Below are positions 45,231 through 57,870 of a DNA stretch of 64,000 nucleotides, in pieces. The stretch is from positions 103,062,221-103,126,220 of the forward strand of contig OZ024931.1 of assembly GCA_964017235.1 (NCBI GenBank), read 5' to 3'. The first letter of the stretch is position 1. The number at the start of each line of letters is the position of its first letter. Under the pieces are notes generated by a model. It was not told the DNA's origin. It did no database searches and saw only the letters and a list, made by a program, of their open reading frames with translations. The position numbers and the translations under genes were made by a program. The DNA comes from Sabellastarte sp. h YS-2021. Lineage: Eukaryota; Annelida; Polychaeta; Sabellida; Sabellidae.

Positions 45231-45530
45231 GGTACAGGCCCTAGTTATTAGCAGACTGGATTACTGCAATGTACTATTTTTGGCATTTGTAATAAGCTTT
45301 TAGCAAAGTTACAAAAAGCACAAAGTCATGGAAATATAATTATGTCCAGAATACCTTAAAATTAGCAAAAATAGTGTAATTCTATTGGCTTACAGTTAAG
45401 TCACACACATAATATGCTGTTCTTCTGACTGTGTAGGAAGCAAAAATGGCTTAGCGCAGAATACATGACTGACCTGCTGTAACCACAGAGAAGTACTTAC
45501 AATATCACTCAGTCAAACCAACACATCTGA
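45231..45530 (+). pseudogene. LINE RT C-terminal fragment
   Basis: LVQALVISRLDYCNVLFLAF, then KLLAKLQKAQSHGNIIMSRI and, in a shifted frame, NGLAQ/EYMTDLL-like text follow the usual order of the LINE thumb: SRLDYCNSLL, LxKLQxxQN, HWLPV and PxYLxDLL blocks. Stops and shifts are frequent. It is distinct from the LINE at 29.6-31.5 kb, as the corresponding block differs. Confidence 0.6.
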
Positions 45531-45974
45531 ACTGTAAAATTAAAACTGCAAAGAGATGATACCTGCACATCATTTACCCTGAGATGTACAGTTTTAAGTG
45601 AATGTTTTTAAGGTTTTGCGCATTGTATGAGAAAGAAAATAGACTGTATTATGGAACATGTGTAGATTTCTTGGCCAGTGCTTGCCAACTTGTAAATCAG
45701 TAAAGCCCTTGCTAGGCTAAGTAAATAAACTGTTCACTGTGCAATGCATCTGGCATTTTCGAGTTACAAGTACAAATAGTTTTTGGTTTTGAGTTTCAAG
45801 GTCAGTAAGATATGGTGCTTGGTATGTTTATGCAAGATTTGCTGATTTAGTGTTGATAATTGTAAACAGATTGCACAGTGAAAATTCAATCAGAAATCAG
45901 AACTACTAAGATGAATTCCTCCTCACACTGTTGACTTTTATGTTATTTCTGTCAAATCTGGAGTTTTGATAATT

Positions 45975-46000
45975 AAGCGTCCCTTGAAAAGGGGACGCTT
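45975..46000. repeat. GC-rich 9-bp stem hairpin beside the satellite
   Basis: AAGCGTCCC and GGGACGCTT are perfect reverse complements around an 8-base loop (TTGAAAAG). A short (GCC)n run follows at 46030. On the minus strand this hairpin lies downstream of the 147-bp array, about 370 bp past its last unit. Confidence 0.85.
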
Positions 46001-46369
46001 ATTGGTTTCACCCCTGGTTTTCAGTCAGCTGCCGCCGCCGCCGCATTATCGTCTCCCTTGAATATCTCCCTTGTTATTAGGCCTATCCAAATGATATGTG
46101 GCAGTTGTCTTCTATAGGCGTGGGGAAATTTTTTGACAGGCATAAATTTGACCTTTGACCTTTATCGAGGTCACATTATCAAAAATTCAAAAAAAAAATT
46201 ACTTCCTTTTCACTAGATTTCAGGTGTGGGTCAACCAAATTTGGTATGCACATTCCTGACAGAAGAATCTAGGCGCCAGTCGATATTGGGATCAATCGGG
46301 CCATAATTGACCAATTGACAGGCGATTGATTATCGGTTCATAAAAAATTTGCTAAGATTAAGCCTTGAA

Positions 46370-49215
46370 CTCGCTTATTATTGCTTCTACAGGTTTGGGA
46401 TGGTATACCAACATATAGGAAATCATGTGCTGGGAATCTTCTGGTGTGGTCAGATTTGACCTTGGGCCCCTCGTTCAAGGTCAAACGAGCATAGCCAAAC
46501 CTAAAAGTTCTTATAACTCGCTTATTGTTGGTCCTAGAGGTTTGGGATGGTATACCAACATATAGGAAATCATGGGCTGGGAATCTTTTGGTGTGGTTGG
46601 ATTTGACCTTGGGCCTCTCCTTCAAGGTCAAACGAGCATAGCGAAACTTAAAAGTGCTTATAACTCGCTTATTATTGGTCCTAGAGGTTTCGAATGGTAA
46701 ACCAACATGTAGGAAATCATAGGCTGGGAATCTTTTGGTGTGGTCAAATTTGACCTTGGGCCTCTTCTTCAAGGTCAAACGAGCATAGCCAAACATAAAA
46801 GTGCTTATAACTCGCTTATTATTGGTCCTAGAGGTTTGGGATGGTAAACCAACATAGGAAATCATGGGCTGGGAATCTTCTGGTGTGGTCGGATTTGACC
46901 TTGGGCCCCTCGTTCAAGGTCAAACGAGGCTAGCCAAACATAAAAGTGCTTATAACTCGCTTATTATTGGTCCTAGAGTTTTGGGATGGTATACCAACAT
47001 ATAGGAAATCATGGGCTGGGAATCTTTTGGTGTGGTCGGATTTGACCTTGGGCCTCTCCTTCAAGGTCAAACGAGCATAGCCAAACTTAGAAGTGCTTAT
47101 AACTCGCTTAGTATTGGTCCTACAGGTTTGGGATGGTAAACCAACCTGTAGGAAATCATGGGCTGGGAATCTTTTGGTGTGGTGGAATTTGACCTTGGGC
47201 CCCTCGTTCAAGGTCAAACGAGGCTAGCCAAACTTAAAAGTGCTTATAACTCGCTTATTATTGGCCCTAGAGGTTTGGAATGGTAAACCAACATATAGGA
47301 AATCATAGGCTGGAAATCTTTTGGTGTGGTCAGATTTGACCTTGCACCTCTTCTTCAAGGTCAAACGAGCATAGCCAAACATAAAAGTGCTTATAACTTG
47401 CTTATTATTGGTCCTAGAGGTTTGGGATGGTAAACCAACATGTAGGAAATCATGTGCTGAGAATCTTTTGGTGTGGTGGGATTTGACCTTGGGCCTCTTC
47501 TTCAAGGTCAAACAAGCATAGCCAAACATAAAAGTGCTTATAACTCACTTATTATTGGTCCTAGAGGTTTGGGATGGTAAACCAACATATAGGAAATCAT
47601 GGGCTGGGAATCTTCGGGTGTGGTCGGATTTGACCTTGGGCCCCTCGTTCAAGGTCAAACGAGGCTAGCCAAACTTAAAAGTGCTTATAACTCGCTTATT
47701 ATTGGTCCTAGAGTTTTGGGATGGTATACCAACATAAAGGAAATCATGGGCTGGGAATCTTTTGGTGTGGTCGGATTTGACCTTGGGCCTCTCCTTCAAG
47801 GTCAAACGAGCATAGCCAAACTTAGAAGTGCTTATAACTCGCTTATTATTGGTCCTAGAGGTTTGGGATGGTATACCAACATATAGGAAATCATGTGCTG
47901 GGAATCTTCTGGTGTGGTCGGATTTGACCTTGGGCCCCTCGTTCAAGGTCAAACAAGGATAGCCAAACTTAAAAGTGCTTATAACTCGCTTATTATTGGT
48001 CATACAGGTTTGGAATGGTAAACCAACATATAGGAAATCATGGGCTGAGAATCTTTTGGTGTGGTCAGATTTGACCTTGGGCCACTTCTTCAAGGTCAAA
48101 CTAGCATAGCCAAACATAAAAGTGCTTATAACTCGCTTATTATTGGTCCTAGAGGTTTGGGATAGTAAACCAACATATAGGAAATCATGTGCTGGGAATC
48201 TTCTGGTGTGGTCGGATTTGACCTTGGACCCCTCGTTCAAGGTCAAACGAGGATAGCCAAACTTAAAAGTGCTTATAACTCGCTTATTATTGCTCCTAGA
48301 GTTTTGGGATGGTATACCAACATGTAGGAAATCATGGGCTGGGAATCTTTTTGTGTGGTCAGATTTGACCTTGGGCCTCTTCTTCAAGGTCAAACGAGCA
48401 TAGCCAAACATAAAAGTGCTTATAACTCACTTATTATTGGTCCTAGAGGTTTGGGATGGTAAACCAACATATAGGAAATCATGGGCTGGGAATCTTCGGG
48501 TGAGGTCGGATTTGACCTTGGGCCCCTCGTTCAAGGTCAAACAAGGATAGCCAAACCTAAAAGTGCTTATAACTTGCTTATTATTGGTCCTAGAGTTTTG
48601 GGATGGCATACCAACATATAGGAAATCATGTGCTGGGAATCTTCTGGTGTGGTCAGATTTGACCTTGGGCCCCTCGTTCAAGGTCAAACGAGGATAGCCA
48701 AACTTAAAAGTGCTTATAACTCGCTTATTATTGGTCCTAGAGGTTTGGGATGGTAAACGAACATGTAGGAATTCATGGGCTGGGAATCTTCTGGTGTGGT
48801 CGGATTTGACCTTGGGCCTTTCCTTCAAGGTCAAACAAGCATAGCCAAACTTAGAAGTGCTTATAACTTGCTTATTATTGGTCCTAGAGGTTTGGGATGG
48901 TAAACGAACATGTAGGAAATCATGGGCTAGGAATCTTCTGGTGTGGAGGGATTTGACCTTGGGCCTTTCCTTCAAGGTCAAATGAGGATAGCCAAACTTA
49001 GAAGTGCTTATAACTCGCTTATTATTGGTCCTAGAGGTTTGGGATGGTAAACCAACATGTAGGAAATCATGGGCTGGGAATCTTCTGGTGTGATGGGATT
49101 TGACCTTTGGCTCCTCCTTCAAGGTCAAACGGTGATAGCCAAACTTAGAAGTGCTTATAACTCGCTTATTATTGGTTGTAGAGGTTTTGGGTGTGAAACC
49201 AACCTATAGGAAATC
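46370..49215 (-). repeat. 147-bp satellite array, about 19 units, each with an inverted pair of CAAGGTCA sites
   Basis: The phrase CTTATAACTCGCTTATTATT recurs at 46510, 46657, 46804, 46949, 47096, 47243 and onward. Spacing is 147 bp except where a unit has a small indel (145 bp after a 2-base loss near 46855). Units are roughly 90-95% alike by eye and mix several variant types (CTCGTTCAAGG, CTCCTTCAAGG, CTTCTTCAAGG) in no simple order. Each contains TTTGACCTTG and CAAGGTCAAA separated by 11 bases. Because 147 is a multiple of three, long minus-strand frames of 95-248 codons stay open with a 49-residue period. These are not credible genes, since the 1.6-2.3 kb copies do not keep that frame. 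Confidence 0.95.
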
Positions 49216-50760
49216 TTTTGGCTTTCCTAAAATTAATACTGCTAATATCCTATATTACTTACCTACAGATAAGTTGTGTTATAAATTCAGGTGTAACAAG
49301 TCATATCTTCTGTGTAAATGACTAAAGACAAGGTACACATGTTATTCTACTAACACATCTTACAATCACATGGAAGTTGTTTTTTTATGTTTTTGAAATG
49401 TTTCACAGTTGGCCTTCATATCTCTCACAAGTGTATTTACTTTGCAACCTGGTTTTGTAAAAATATACAGGTTCATGCCACCTTAGTAGTAGCCTTGCTT
49501 AAGGCTCAAATTTGCATGATATCTTTTCAAACAAGCACACAGATATTTGGTAGTCATAAAGCACTCATACATGTCAAGAGAAAGAACTGTGTCAGACAGA
49601 GTTTTTATTAGCTGTATAGTCAGTATGTGTACGAGTACATTATAGAAACTGAAACTCCATTATCTGAACTGAAAACTTTCCCTAACTGCAAAGAAATTTG
49701 AGCCTTCAGCAAGGCTACCTTAGTAGTAGATTCAACCCTTTTTTTAACACTCACTAAATGAGAATTGCCACTGCGAGAAAGACACTGTTGTAAATTTCAA
49801 GGATGAAAACACCATGTAGCCTTGTTAAGATGCACGGATTGTTTCCCCAATTTAATCAGCTCTTGAATATCAGACCAGTTTATATCATTGTCCGATGGTA
49901 TATTGGTGATCGATGTGCCCAAGATGAATACAAATAATATTTCACAAGTCCATATAATAATATACATTGCATTGTATTCACTTTATTTCCTGTACTATGC
50001 CACAGTACATTATAAAAATAATATCCTGTGTTACTGACATTATATACAGATAATATAGGTTTCACATAATTTGTTAATTTATACACTGGACACATTTTTT
50101 GTTAGTGAAAGCAATGACCTACAATATTATAATTGCTTCATTTTTAAAGCCAGCAATGTACACAAGTGGAATAGATTGAAATATACGAAGTCTGGGACAC
50201 GTAACATTTCATCCCACTTTATAAAAACAACTTGTGCACTCTTATTAGCCTTGCCACAGGCATTTATATGTACAATATAGACACAACAGTTTGATTGCAT
50301 TATAAGTATTTTTCATAATGTTCTCAAATATTTGCTGAAAAATGTGCTGGAAATTATGTTAAAAAAATCAAATCAAATATAATTTAAAATAAAAAAGAAA
50401 GTGCATTTGTTTGTCAATGTCTAGCAGTCTACTGATAAAGTCAGATTCTCCAATTTCCAGCACTTCAGTCATGCAGTGTACATACATGGGTTTTACCCAT
50501 GATTGAGTTTATGAAATCTTATTATTGGTTATTAAGTGGTCCATCTGAGCAGCTCTGATGATCAGTAATGCACAAAAAAAATTATGGTTTCTTTGTTTCT
50601 ATGTCAGCTGACATGGTATCACTCTGCATTGTCTGGTATGCATCCACATCCCCATGAACAACTCCAAAAGTACAAGGCCCAGAGACATGCTTTTACATTT
50701 AAAAGATACCTTGTCTATTGAGGATGATAAATTGTTCAAGGCATGCATATCGGTCTGTTC
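49216..50760. other. Unassigned noncoding DNA
   Basis: Nothing recognised to the right of the satellite. Confidence 0.4.
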
Positions 50761-50762
50761 AT

Positions 50763-50818
50763 CTGTTAGGAATCTTCTGATGTGGTTAGATTTGGCCTTG
50801 GGCCCTGTTCAGAGGTAT
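50763..50818 (-). repeat. Solo piece of the 147-bp satellite
   Basis: TTAGGAATCTTCTGATGTGG then TTAGATTTGGCCTTGGGCCC matches the array phrase GGGAATCTTCTGGTGTGGTC / GGATTTGACCTTGGGCCCC in the same orientation. It breaks off just after GGGCCC. Confidence 0.75.
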
Positions 50819-51194
50819 ACAGTTGTAAGTAGAGACTTTGGGAAAGGCTAAGACAGTTATGAAGTGGAGTATGCAGTCCAAGTGTATCAGTTTATGGGAA
50901 TGACCTCCTCTTGAACTGTAGGATCCATTTATAAAGGTAAACAGCAGTAGTTAAATGTTCGGAACAAGACCAAAAATACATTTATATATGTGTGTCTGTG
51001 ATTATACAATACAATAGAAAGATATAACTTCTATGTAACTATCTCTTGCAATTCTTAAACAAATATATAAACATGTTATCAGATGTGTGACTATTAGAGA
51101 GGAATACATCTCATAATAGGATACAAATAGTGATAACAGCATATAATGCACAGAACATTGAAAATATTCTGAATGGCTTTTGTTAATATCCCTT

Positions 51195-51710
51195 TTCCAG
51201 CTCCAATGAAGGTGAAAGGTGACTTATTTAGTAATTGGACATTTTTGATAGCTGAATGGCAAAATAACGAAATTACCACTGGACTAAGGGAGAAATAAAA
51301 GAATGTAAGGGTTGCAACTTTAAGATCTGTTATGGGTAGAGATTGTTTTAGATTCTTAAGAAATCATGAGATAACAGATGAAAACTGCAAAGATCCAGCA
51401 AAGTGTAGAAAAGCACTGGAAAGTTATTTCAAACCAAACCAAAATGAGATTTACGGATTGTATATGTTCTGTTCATGTGATGAAGGACCCAATGAAAATG
51501 TGGATCAGTGGGTTAACAGACCAAGACTACTTTTAAAGTCTTGCAACTTTGAAGCAATGACTGACAGTTTGTTAAGAGACCGTGTCGTTCTTGGGACGAA
51601 AGACAAGGCTACAAGAGCATGGATGTTTAGAGAGAAGGTAAAAAAGTCAATCTGAATGAAGCAGTTGAAATTCTGACAGCTAGTGAATTAGCTGCTTAAC
51701 ACATAACATA
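51195..51710 (+). pseudogene. Ty3/gypsy-type gag remnant
   Basis: Translation from 51200 gives MKVKGDLFSNWTFLIAEWQN, NEITTGLREK, stop, then VRVATLRSVMGRDCFRFLRN. KALESYFKPNQNEIYGLYMF and VDQWVNRPRLLLKSCNFEAM follow, then LLRDRVVLGTKDKATRAW. The order (W-F-x-W entry, RVATL, a YF-P-N-x-x-YE-like strand, V-x-x-x-RLLxxCNF, LLRDRxVxGxxD) is that of capsid-type gag proteins of gypsy elements. One stop and a frameshift near 51650 break it. No zinc knuckle or pol follows. A satellite scrap abuts it. Confidence 0.7.
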
Positions 51711-51810
51711 AATGAGTTTGATCAAGGGACATCTGAGGAAGTGGTACACTTCAACAATCAGGAGAAGGCTAACAGATGTCCAGCAAAAATTCTCTACTTA
51801 TAACTGTGTA

Positions 51811-51890
51811 CGCCTAATCAGGCCCCTCCTTCAAGGTCAAATGAGGGTAGGCAAACTTAAAAGTGCTTATAACTTGCTTATTATTGAAAA
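51811..51890 (-). repeat. Solo piece of the 147-bp satellite next to the gag remnant
   Basis: GGCCCCTCCTTCAAGGTCAA, then AACTTAAAAGTGCTTATAAC and TTGCTTATTATTG match the array in order and orientation. Only half a unit is kept, with one intact CAAGGTCA. Confidence 0.85.
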
Positions 51891-51989
51891 ATGCCGTTTA
51901 TCTTCAAAACCATGTTAGTTGTCCTTTTCCATTGGATACATCAAATGCGTCCTTGGTCTATTTTTTTAATGAATTTTAACATAATTTTT

Positions 51990-52930
51990 AAGACATTAAA
52001 ATTCATGAAATCGTGCACTAAATCAATTATAACTAAAAAAGTATTGCATTTAGAGTATTTTGTTAAAGTATGTTACTCAGCTACTTTATCCATAGCTAGA
52101 ACAAGGTAACTTGGAAACCTTTCCCAATAGCTAAGTGAGTAAAAGCTACTTCCTGACTTTTCAGTAGCTTCCATAGTTAGTAAAATTACTTGTAAATTGA
52201 AAACTATTGCATTTAGAGAATTTTTTATAAATATGTTATTAAACTACTTTTGGGTGAGCTATAATATAGTAAAATTGCAGACCTGTAGCTCGTTGCATAG
52301 CTGAGCAATATTTACTTTCAGGTTTTCACTGTTGCATAAATCCCTTGTAACTTGAAAACTATTCCTGTTAGAGAATTGTGTTTAAACATGTTATTCACCT
52401 ACTTTTGGATGAGCTACAGCATAGTAATATTGCAGACCTGTAGCTCATTGCATAGCTGAGCAAAAGCTACCTTCGTTTTCTCACTGTTGAGTAAATCGGT
52501 TGTATTTTGATAACTATTACATTTAGAGTTTTTTCTGTAAATTTGTTATTCATCTACTTTTGGATCAGCTATAACATTGTGAATTTTGCAGACTACTTTA
52601 TCCATAGCTACAATATTGTGAGTAACTTGGAAACCTTTCCCAATAGCTAAGTTAGTAATAGCTACTTTGTGACCTTTCAGTAGCTTCCATAATGAGTAAA
52701 TCACGTGTAACTTGAAAACTATTTCATTTACAGCATTTTCTTTAAATATGTTATTCACCTACTTTCTTTGTCAGCTATAAGATAGTTTAATTTTCAGACA
52801 TGTAGCTCATTGCATAACTGAGGAATAGCTACTTCAAGTTTCCACTGTTGAGTAAATCACTTGTACCTCAAAAATATTACATTAATTTTACAGTATTTTC
52901 TTTAAATGTGTTTTTCACCTACTTTTTTCA
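51990..52930. repeat. Degenerate tandem repeat of about 155 bp, six copies
   Basis: Variants of TTGAAAACTATTGCATTTAG then AG-ATTTT-T recur at about 52030, 52198, 52356, 52508, 52715 and 52868. Linked words are CACCTACTTTTGGATGAGCT, GCAGACCTGTAGCTCATTGC and CAATAGCTAAGT. Spacing is 152-168 bp, with one 207-bp unit that carries an inserted copy of ACTTTATCCATAGCTA. Confidence 0.85.
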
Positions 52931-55376
52931 CTTTAACAGTTAACTTTGTACTTTACTTCTGATTACCATTTCCAGGGCACAACTTTTGTGTCCTTTTATG
53001 CTTTTACTTCTACTTTGCAGCTGAAAACACACTGTCACCTGATACAGAACCCGTTCACAGGCACTGATTGCTTTTTTCGTTTTAAGGTCACTCTTGTGAC
53101 CCTAACATGGTCCTTTCAGGAGAATTTCTCTTCACCAATAACATTTACCTCTTCACATTGATCCTTTAGCATTTTATATAAAACTTACAAGCTGTAGGGA
53201 CGCTTTGTTTTTGTGTACAAAAACCTTTTGTCTAGTTTTTCAACTTTATCTGTACAGGTGTGGACTTTCCTGTTCTGACAATGATGACAACTCTAAAGCT
53301 TCAGGTTGACAATGGCAGATCTTTTATAAGATAGAGTGACCAAGTCATTACGCTTAACGTTTTAACAAGTGGCGCAAGGAAGTGGATTTTTAATGTTGTG
53401 GGCATTGTCCAGTAGTCAAATTAATCTACCTGTAAAGTAAAAGACAACTTTGACATCAAATGTGATACCCTGTGTTTTGGGAAAATCTTATTAATTAGTG
53501 GTACAGGGATGAAACAAGTCTCAATACAGTGTTGAGTGATTTTGCTATAAAACTAAAATAAAAAATAAGCTAATTGAGAGGTAAAAATTGATTTGCGTCT
53601 TAAGATGGAAATTGTTTTGTGAACACTTAGTAATCCAACCGTGAAATGTTATGTTTACACAAACATGTAAAAATAAACCACAGTCAATAAGAATTTAGTA
53701 AAAATATATACCTCCATTTTAGCGAGTCCTTAAAGTATGGTACATCAGGGGCAATCCTCAGGTAGCCTGATAAGTGAAAAAAAGCTATGAAAAACATTTG
53801 CTTATGCTTTTGAAGTAAACATATGCAGATTGGTTTTCGGAAGAGTTCCTGATGTGAAGCTTTTGTTGTCTGTGTGTTACAGCTATGTTCTCACTTACCA
53901 AAAGGTTTGTGAATAACCTTCCTGTTCCAAGTTGCAACATCTTGGTCAGGGTGAAAGAGAATGTATTTGCATCGTGGTCTTCATGTGTGGCATCTATGCT
54001 AGTGCTCAGATATCTGAGTTCAATCAGCCACTTCACTCGCCCCCCCCCCCCCCAAAAAAAAAAAAAAAAAAAAAAAAAAGAAAAGAAAAAAATGCATTGT
54101 GTAGTGGCTGAAAAAAAAGTAAAAGTACTAGAAGTTGCCACAAAACCCATTAGACATTGTTCAGATCACATATCACCATGCCTCTTAAATCACTTGGCAC
54201 CTAATCTTTATGTCCAGTTTAATGAACAAACTACACGTATAGCTCACTGTAGATTTCATTACAGATTCCCCATTTCATTATCCACAACCTGGATTTACAT
54301 CCATGAAGCTCTTGCGTCACTCTGTGCTGACATGTTGACGGTTATTTAATGGCTGGTAGGGATTTATAAATGGGAAACATGTGATGAATTGTTGTTACAA
54401 CTTTCTCTTGTAACAGCCTCAGTACATGTGACTGCTGCCAGTCACAAACAGAAACTTTTACATTGGCCTTATATCAATGAAAAAGGAATAAAACCTTCCC
54501 CAGGAAAGAAAGCACACAGATTTCTATTTATGGTTCACAATCTCTTGACACTGGGGACTCTGATAGAAAAACAGGTGTTGCACTCATACAGATCAGACAG
54601 AGGAGCCTGCACAACAGCATATCAGCATTAGCACTTAACTAGACAGATTGATGCTTCAAAGGTTTACATCCGTCAAAGGGTTTTCCTTTAGCATTAATTG
54701 GCAGTGAATATATACTCTTGGTTATTTTTGTGATAATACACTAAGAAAAAATTCTGATAGATTCCACTAAAAATAACCCATCTATCAGGCTTTAACTGTG
54801 TATTCTATGTATACAGAAACTGTAAAGTGAACCATTACAGTTTAAAATGTGTTAATAAGTAAATAAATTATTGTAAAATGCTTTGCACATGTTTTGATTA
54901 ATGTAGAGGCATGTTTTGGGTGTTTTAAAGTCATTCTGAGAGGGAAACCCAGGTGCACCCTTTAACAATATAAAGGAAAGTGAAACTAAATTGAGAAATT
55001 GAGTTATTGTGATAAGCGTACACAACAGGTTACAAATGTGAAGATACAAAACATAATACATGGCATGGGGCTCCGTCACATTTCAAAGTGTTAATTTTGT
55101 TTTAATATTTAGTCATTTAAATTAAACTCCTGTTTGCAATTAAGCTCGGCAATACTAGAATGTTGTGAAAAATTATCATGAAGATTAGCAGGGTTCAAGA
55201 CTGTGCAAAATAGGTTGCAACTCATTCAATAATGTGATAAAATCATGTTGAATCACATGCTGAAGGCAGAGCTCTAATTCAAACATGTACAGTGAGTCGG
55301 ATCTGAGAAAAAAGTAGTGTGTGTAAATATCCAATTAATTGCAGCATCGATTCCCATATGAACCCTGATATAAGAC
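52931..55376. other. Unassigned noncoding DNA with a C14A26 homopolymer run at 54040-54079
   Basis: No gene recognised. The mirrored frames at 53785-54349 meet at the homopolymer run and have no motif support. Confidence 0.4.
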
Positions 55377-55872
55377 TGTTACGAGGTTTTTTCCAGTGGT
55401 CAGTCTTGACCTTTGTGGTCACTGTAACCTCATAACTTCCGGGATCTTTTATTTCAGAGGAGTGATATGTCCACAGAAAAGAAACAAGTTATATCCACAG
55501 ACAACAATATTTATTCACCCAAAAATAAAACAACACTTACAGCAAGTTGGCATTTATCCAATAAGACTATCCCTGTATAACTTATCCCTATCTTCTCTGT
55601 GTGCCTCCCAACACACCACTCTCAGTTTGCTACCAGTTCAGATATTTTATACTAAATGCTGGCATTACAGGAATGCTATATAATTTCTGGAATGTGTGGA
55701 CTGGGATTCTTGGAATGTTATGTAATTTTGAGAATTTGTGACCCCCTCAATGGAATGTCCCAATGGAATGTCCCTCCCCTTATTTGCTTATAGTGAAAGA
55801 ACCTCAAAAGAATGCTAATAATAATGGGAGGAATTTCAGTGGAATTTTTGTCTTAACAATTATCCCCCAACA
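55377..55872 (-). mobile_element. Candidate 3' LTR of the env-bearing gypsy element
   Basis: On the minus strand this 496-bp stretch starts TGTTGGGGGATAATTG and ends CTCGTAACA, so it has TG...CA ends. It holds a TATA-like TAGTATAAAATATC about 240 bp in and AATAAA signals (GGTGAATAAATATTG, GAAATAAAAG) in the last 170 bp, in the U3-R-U5 order. Length suits a gypsy LTR. No matching 5-bp duplication flanks it, so it is not a simple solo LTR. Against it: it lies 3.1 kb beyond the env stop, and no clear polypurine tract adjoins 55873. A second possible LTR start follows a purine tract at about 58690. Confidence 0.4.
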
Positions 55873-57870
55873 AAATTAATTGTGTCCACACAATTGGCTA
55901 CTAAACAGAAGGACAAGTATGGCCGAGGTCCATGCCCCTACTCTTAACGAACAGCAGATACTTGTGCTTCTGTGGCTTAGTGGGTAAATGTCATTATTAC
56001 TTTTATCTCACAAACAACAGATATTCATTGAGTCATTTTAAGTTGGAGGAAGTTTACGACTTTCCATGACAATTATTTAGTGATTAATAACAAAATTTCA
56101 CAAACTACAGTATACTTAAATAAAATACTTAATTATAGAGTGTAAATTTTCAGCAATAAACATTAATCTGCAATCAGTACAATTATGCCAGATGTGTAAA
56201 GGTGAGGGTAGACTACCTCCCTTTACTTAATAGCAAGTCCCCTGTGTATTATTCTGACACATGATGGGGACTGCAAATTTTGAAACACAACTTAAATCAA
56301 TATTAACATTTCACTCAAATGGATATATGTATAATATATAAGTTAAACATATTACAACATCAAATCAATATTTCCTCATATTAGTTAACTTTACTCAATT
56401 GACACTGAAAATAGCTTTAAAATTTACATATAAATATTTACCAATCTCCCCAACTGACTGAGGGTATAAAATACACATGGATATATAGATATATAAAACC
56501 CAATAAATACAACCATTCAAATAACACGTGTATATTGAATAAGACAACGATTACGTGGTTATAATTTACTAATATGAATAAGACAACATTTATATTTACG
56601 TGATTATAATTTACTAGTATATCTAAACATTTGTACCAATAGTGCAATAAATAAGTCAGGGAATAAATACTCTTTTCAAAACAGCCATCATACATTTTTG
56701 TCATTGTACTACAATGACCCTAATCACATGACAGAATTTGATTTGCCTATGGAGCATAAGCAGGTATTGGGATTATTGGAAAAATTTGGGTCCTGCATTC
56801 CGGAGAATCCATAGAGACTTCCTTAATTAACTTGGGGAGGTGACAAGGCTCCTCCATTTATTGGAAACTGCAAGCTACACATTTCATTGTACAAGTGTTT
56901 TCTTGGGGTATGCTTAGTATTTCATCCATGCATTGACTTAAAGTCATTTCTGTAAATTTGCCCGTTTTTTTTTTTTTAAAGTACTAATATGATAAACATT
57001 TAATAGCTAACCTAGCATTCGACTAATACCATTATCTTATGTTCAGCGTGTTAAACTTATTCCAATACTATGTATAGCTGTTATTACTTAGACACTCACA
57101 TTTTACAAATATAATAAGAAATTCAATATGTTAGAAATAAAAACCAATGCTTAGTATAAATATTTTGAGCAGGATCACTATTCCCTGTCCTCTCTCTTTT
57201 TTTTTCTACAAACAATAACATTTATAAAAAAAACAATATTAATCAAATAACTTAGCTGGGGTAATTACACAAGGAATTCTAGTGCTACACATGCCAGTAT
57301 TTTCCTGTCCGCTTGTTAATTCACTAAAGTATCTTAATGCATCCTTGGCATTCTTAACTCTTGAGCGTGGATCCCTGACAATTATTTCAGCCATGTGCTG
57401 GGATTGTGAATTGGCTGAATTACTTTAGTTGTGATATTTGTGCGTGTTGGAATGTAAATGGAATCTTATTGCTTGTGACAGTGATTGTCTGTGATTGCCC
57501 AGAATGCGTCAGCAAATATGTTATACCAAAAGGAACCCATCATTGGATAAATTCTTGAAATGTGGACCAAGGTGACCACCAGTGACATCCTATATGAACA
57601 GAGATGTTGTTAACGTTCTTTACATTCCGGGATGTCTCAAGTTGAATACTTCAATCAATCCCTGCCAGACAAGAATCTATTTGATTAACTGCTGCATACT
57701 TGGTAAATCTATCTAGGGCCTTAGGCATTTGTGCTATTTGCTATAATTGGACACTGCCCCACTTCAAGGCAAGTCCATTTACTTCCACATACCGCTGTGT
57801 TCAAGAGAATTAATTGAGGAATCCTGAGTGTAACAGGAATCTGTCTTATTCCACTTTTAGATCGGTGCAA
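55873..57870. other. Noncoding DNA between env and the candidate LTR
   Basis: No open frame of note. Isolated minus-strand coding-like text near 57730-57660 (MPKALDRFTKYAAVNQIDSC) is too short to call. It may be long 3' untranslated or LTR sequence of the retroelement, or host DNA. Confidence 0.35.

Noticed and set aside
46338-49128. Long minus-strand frames (95-248 codons) reading as a 49-residue repeat protein
   Set aside because: The frame stays open because the satellite unit is 147 bp, a multiple of three. Single-unit indels break it without compensation, and the inverted copies at 1.6-2.3 kb do not preserve the same frame. No start, signal or splice context was seen.
53785-54349. Overlapping frames of 121 and 154 codons on opposite strands
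   Set aside because: They mirror each other around a C14A26 run and share no recognisable domain.
55965-55990. tRNA/SINE box A-like GTGGCTTAGTGGGTAAATGT
   Set aside because: No box B at the right distance and no SINE body.
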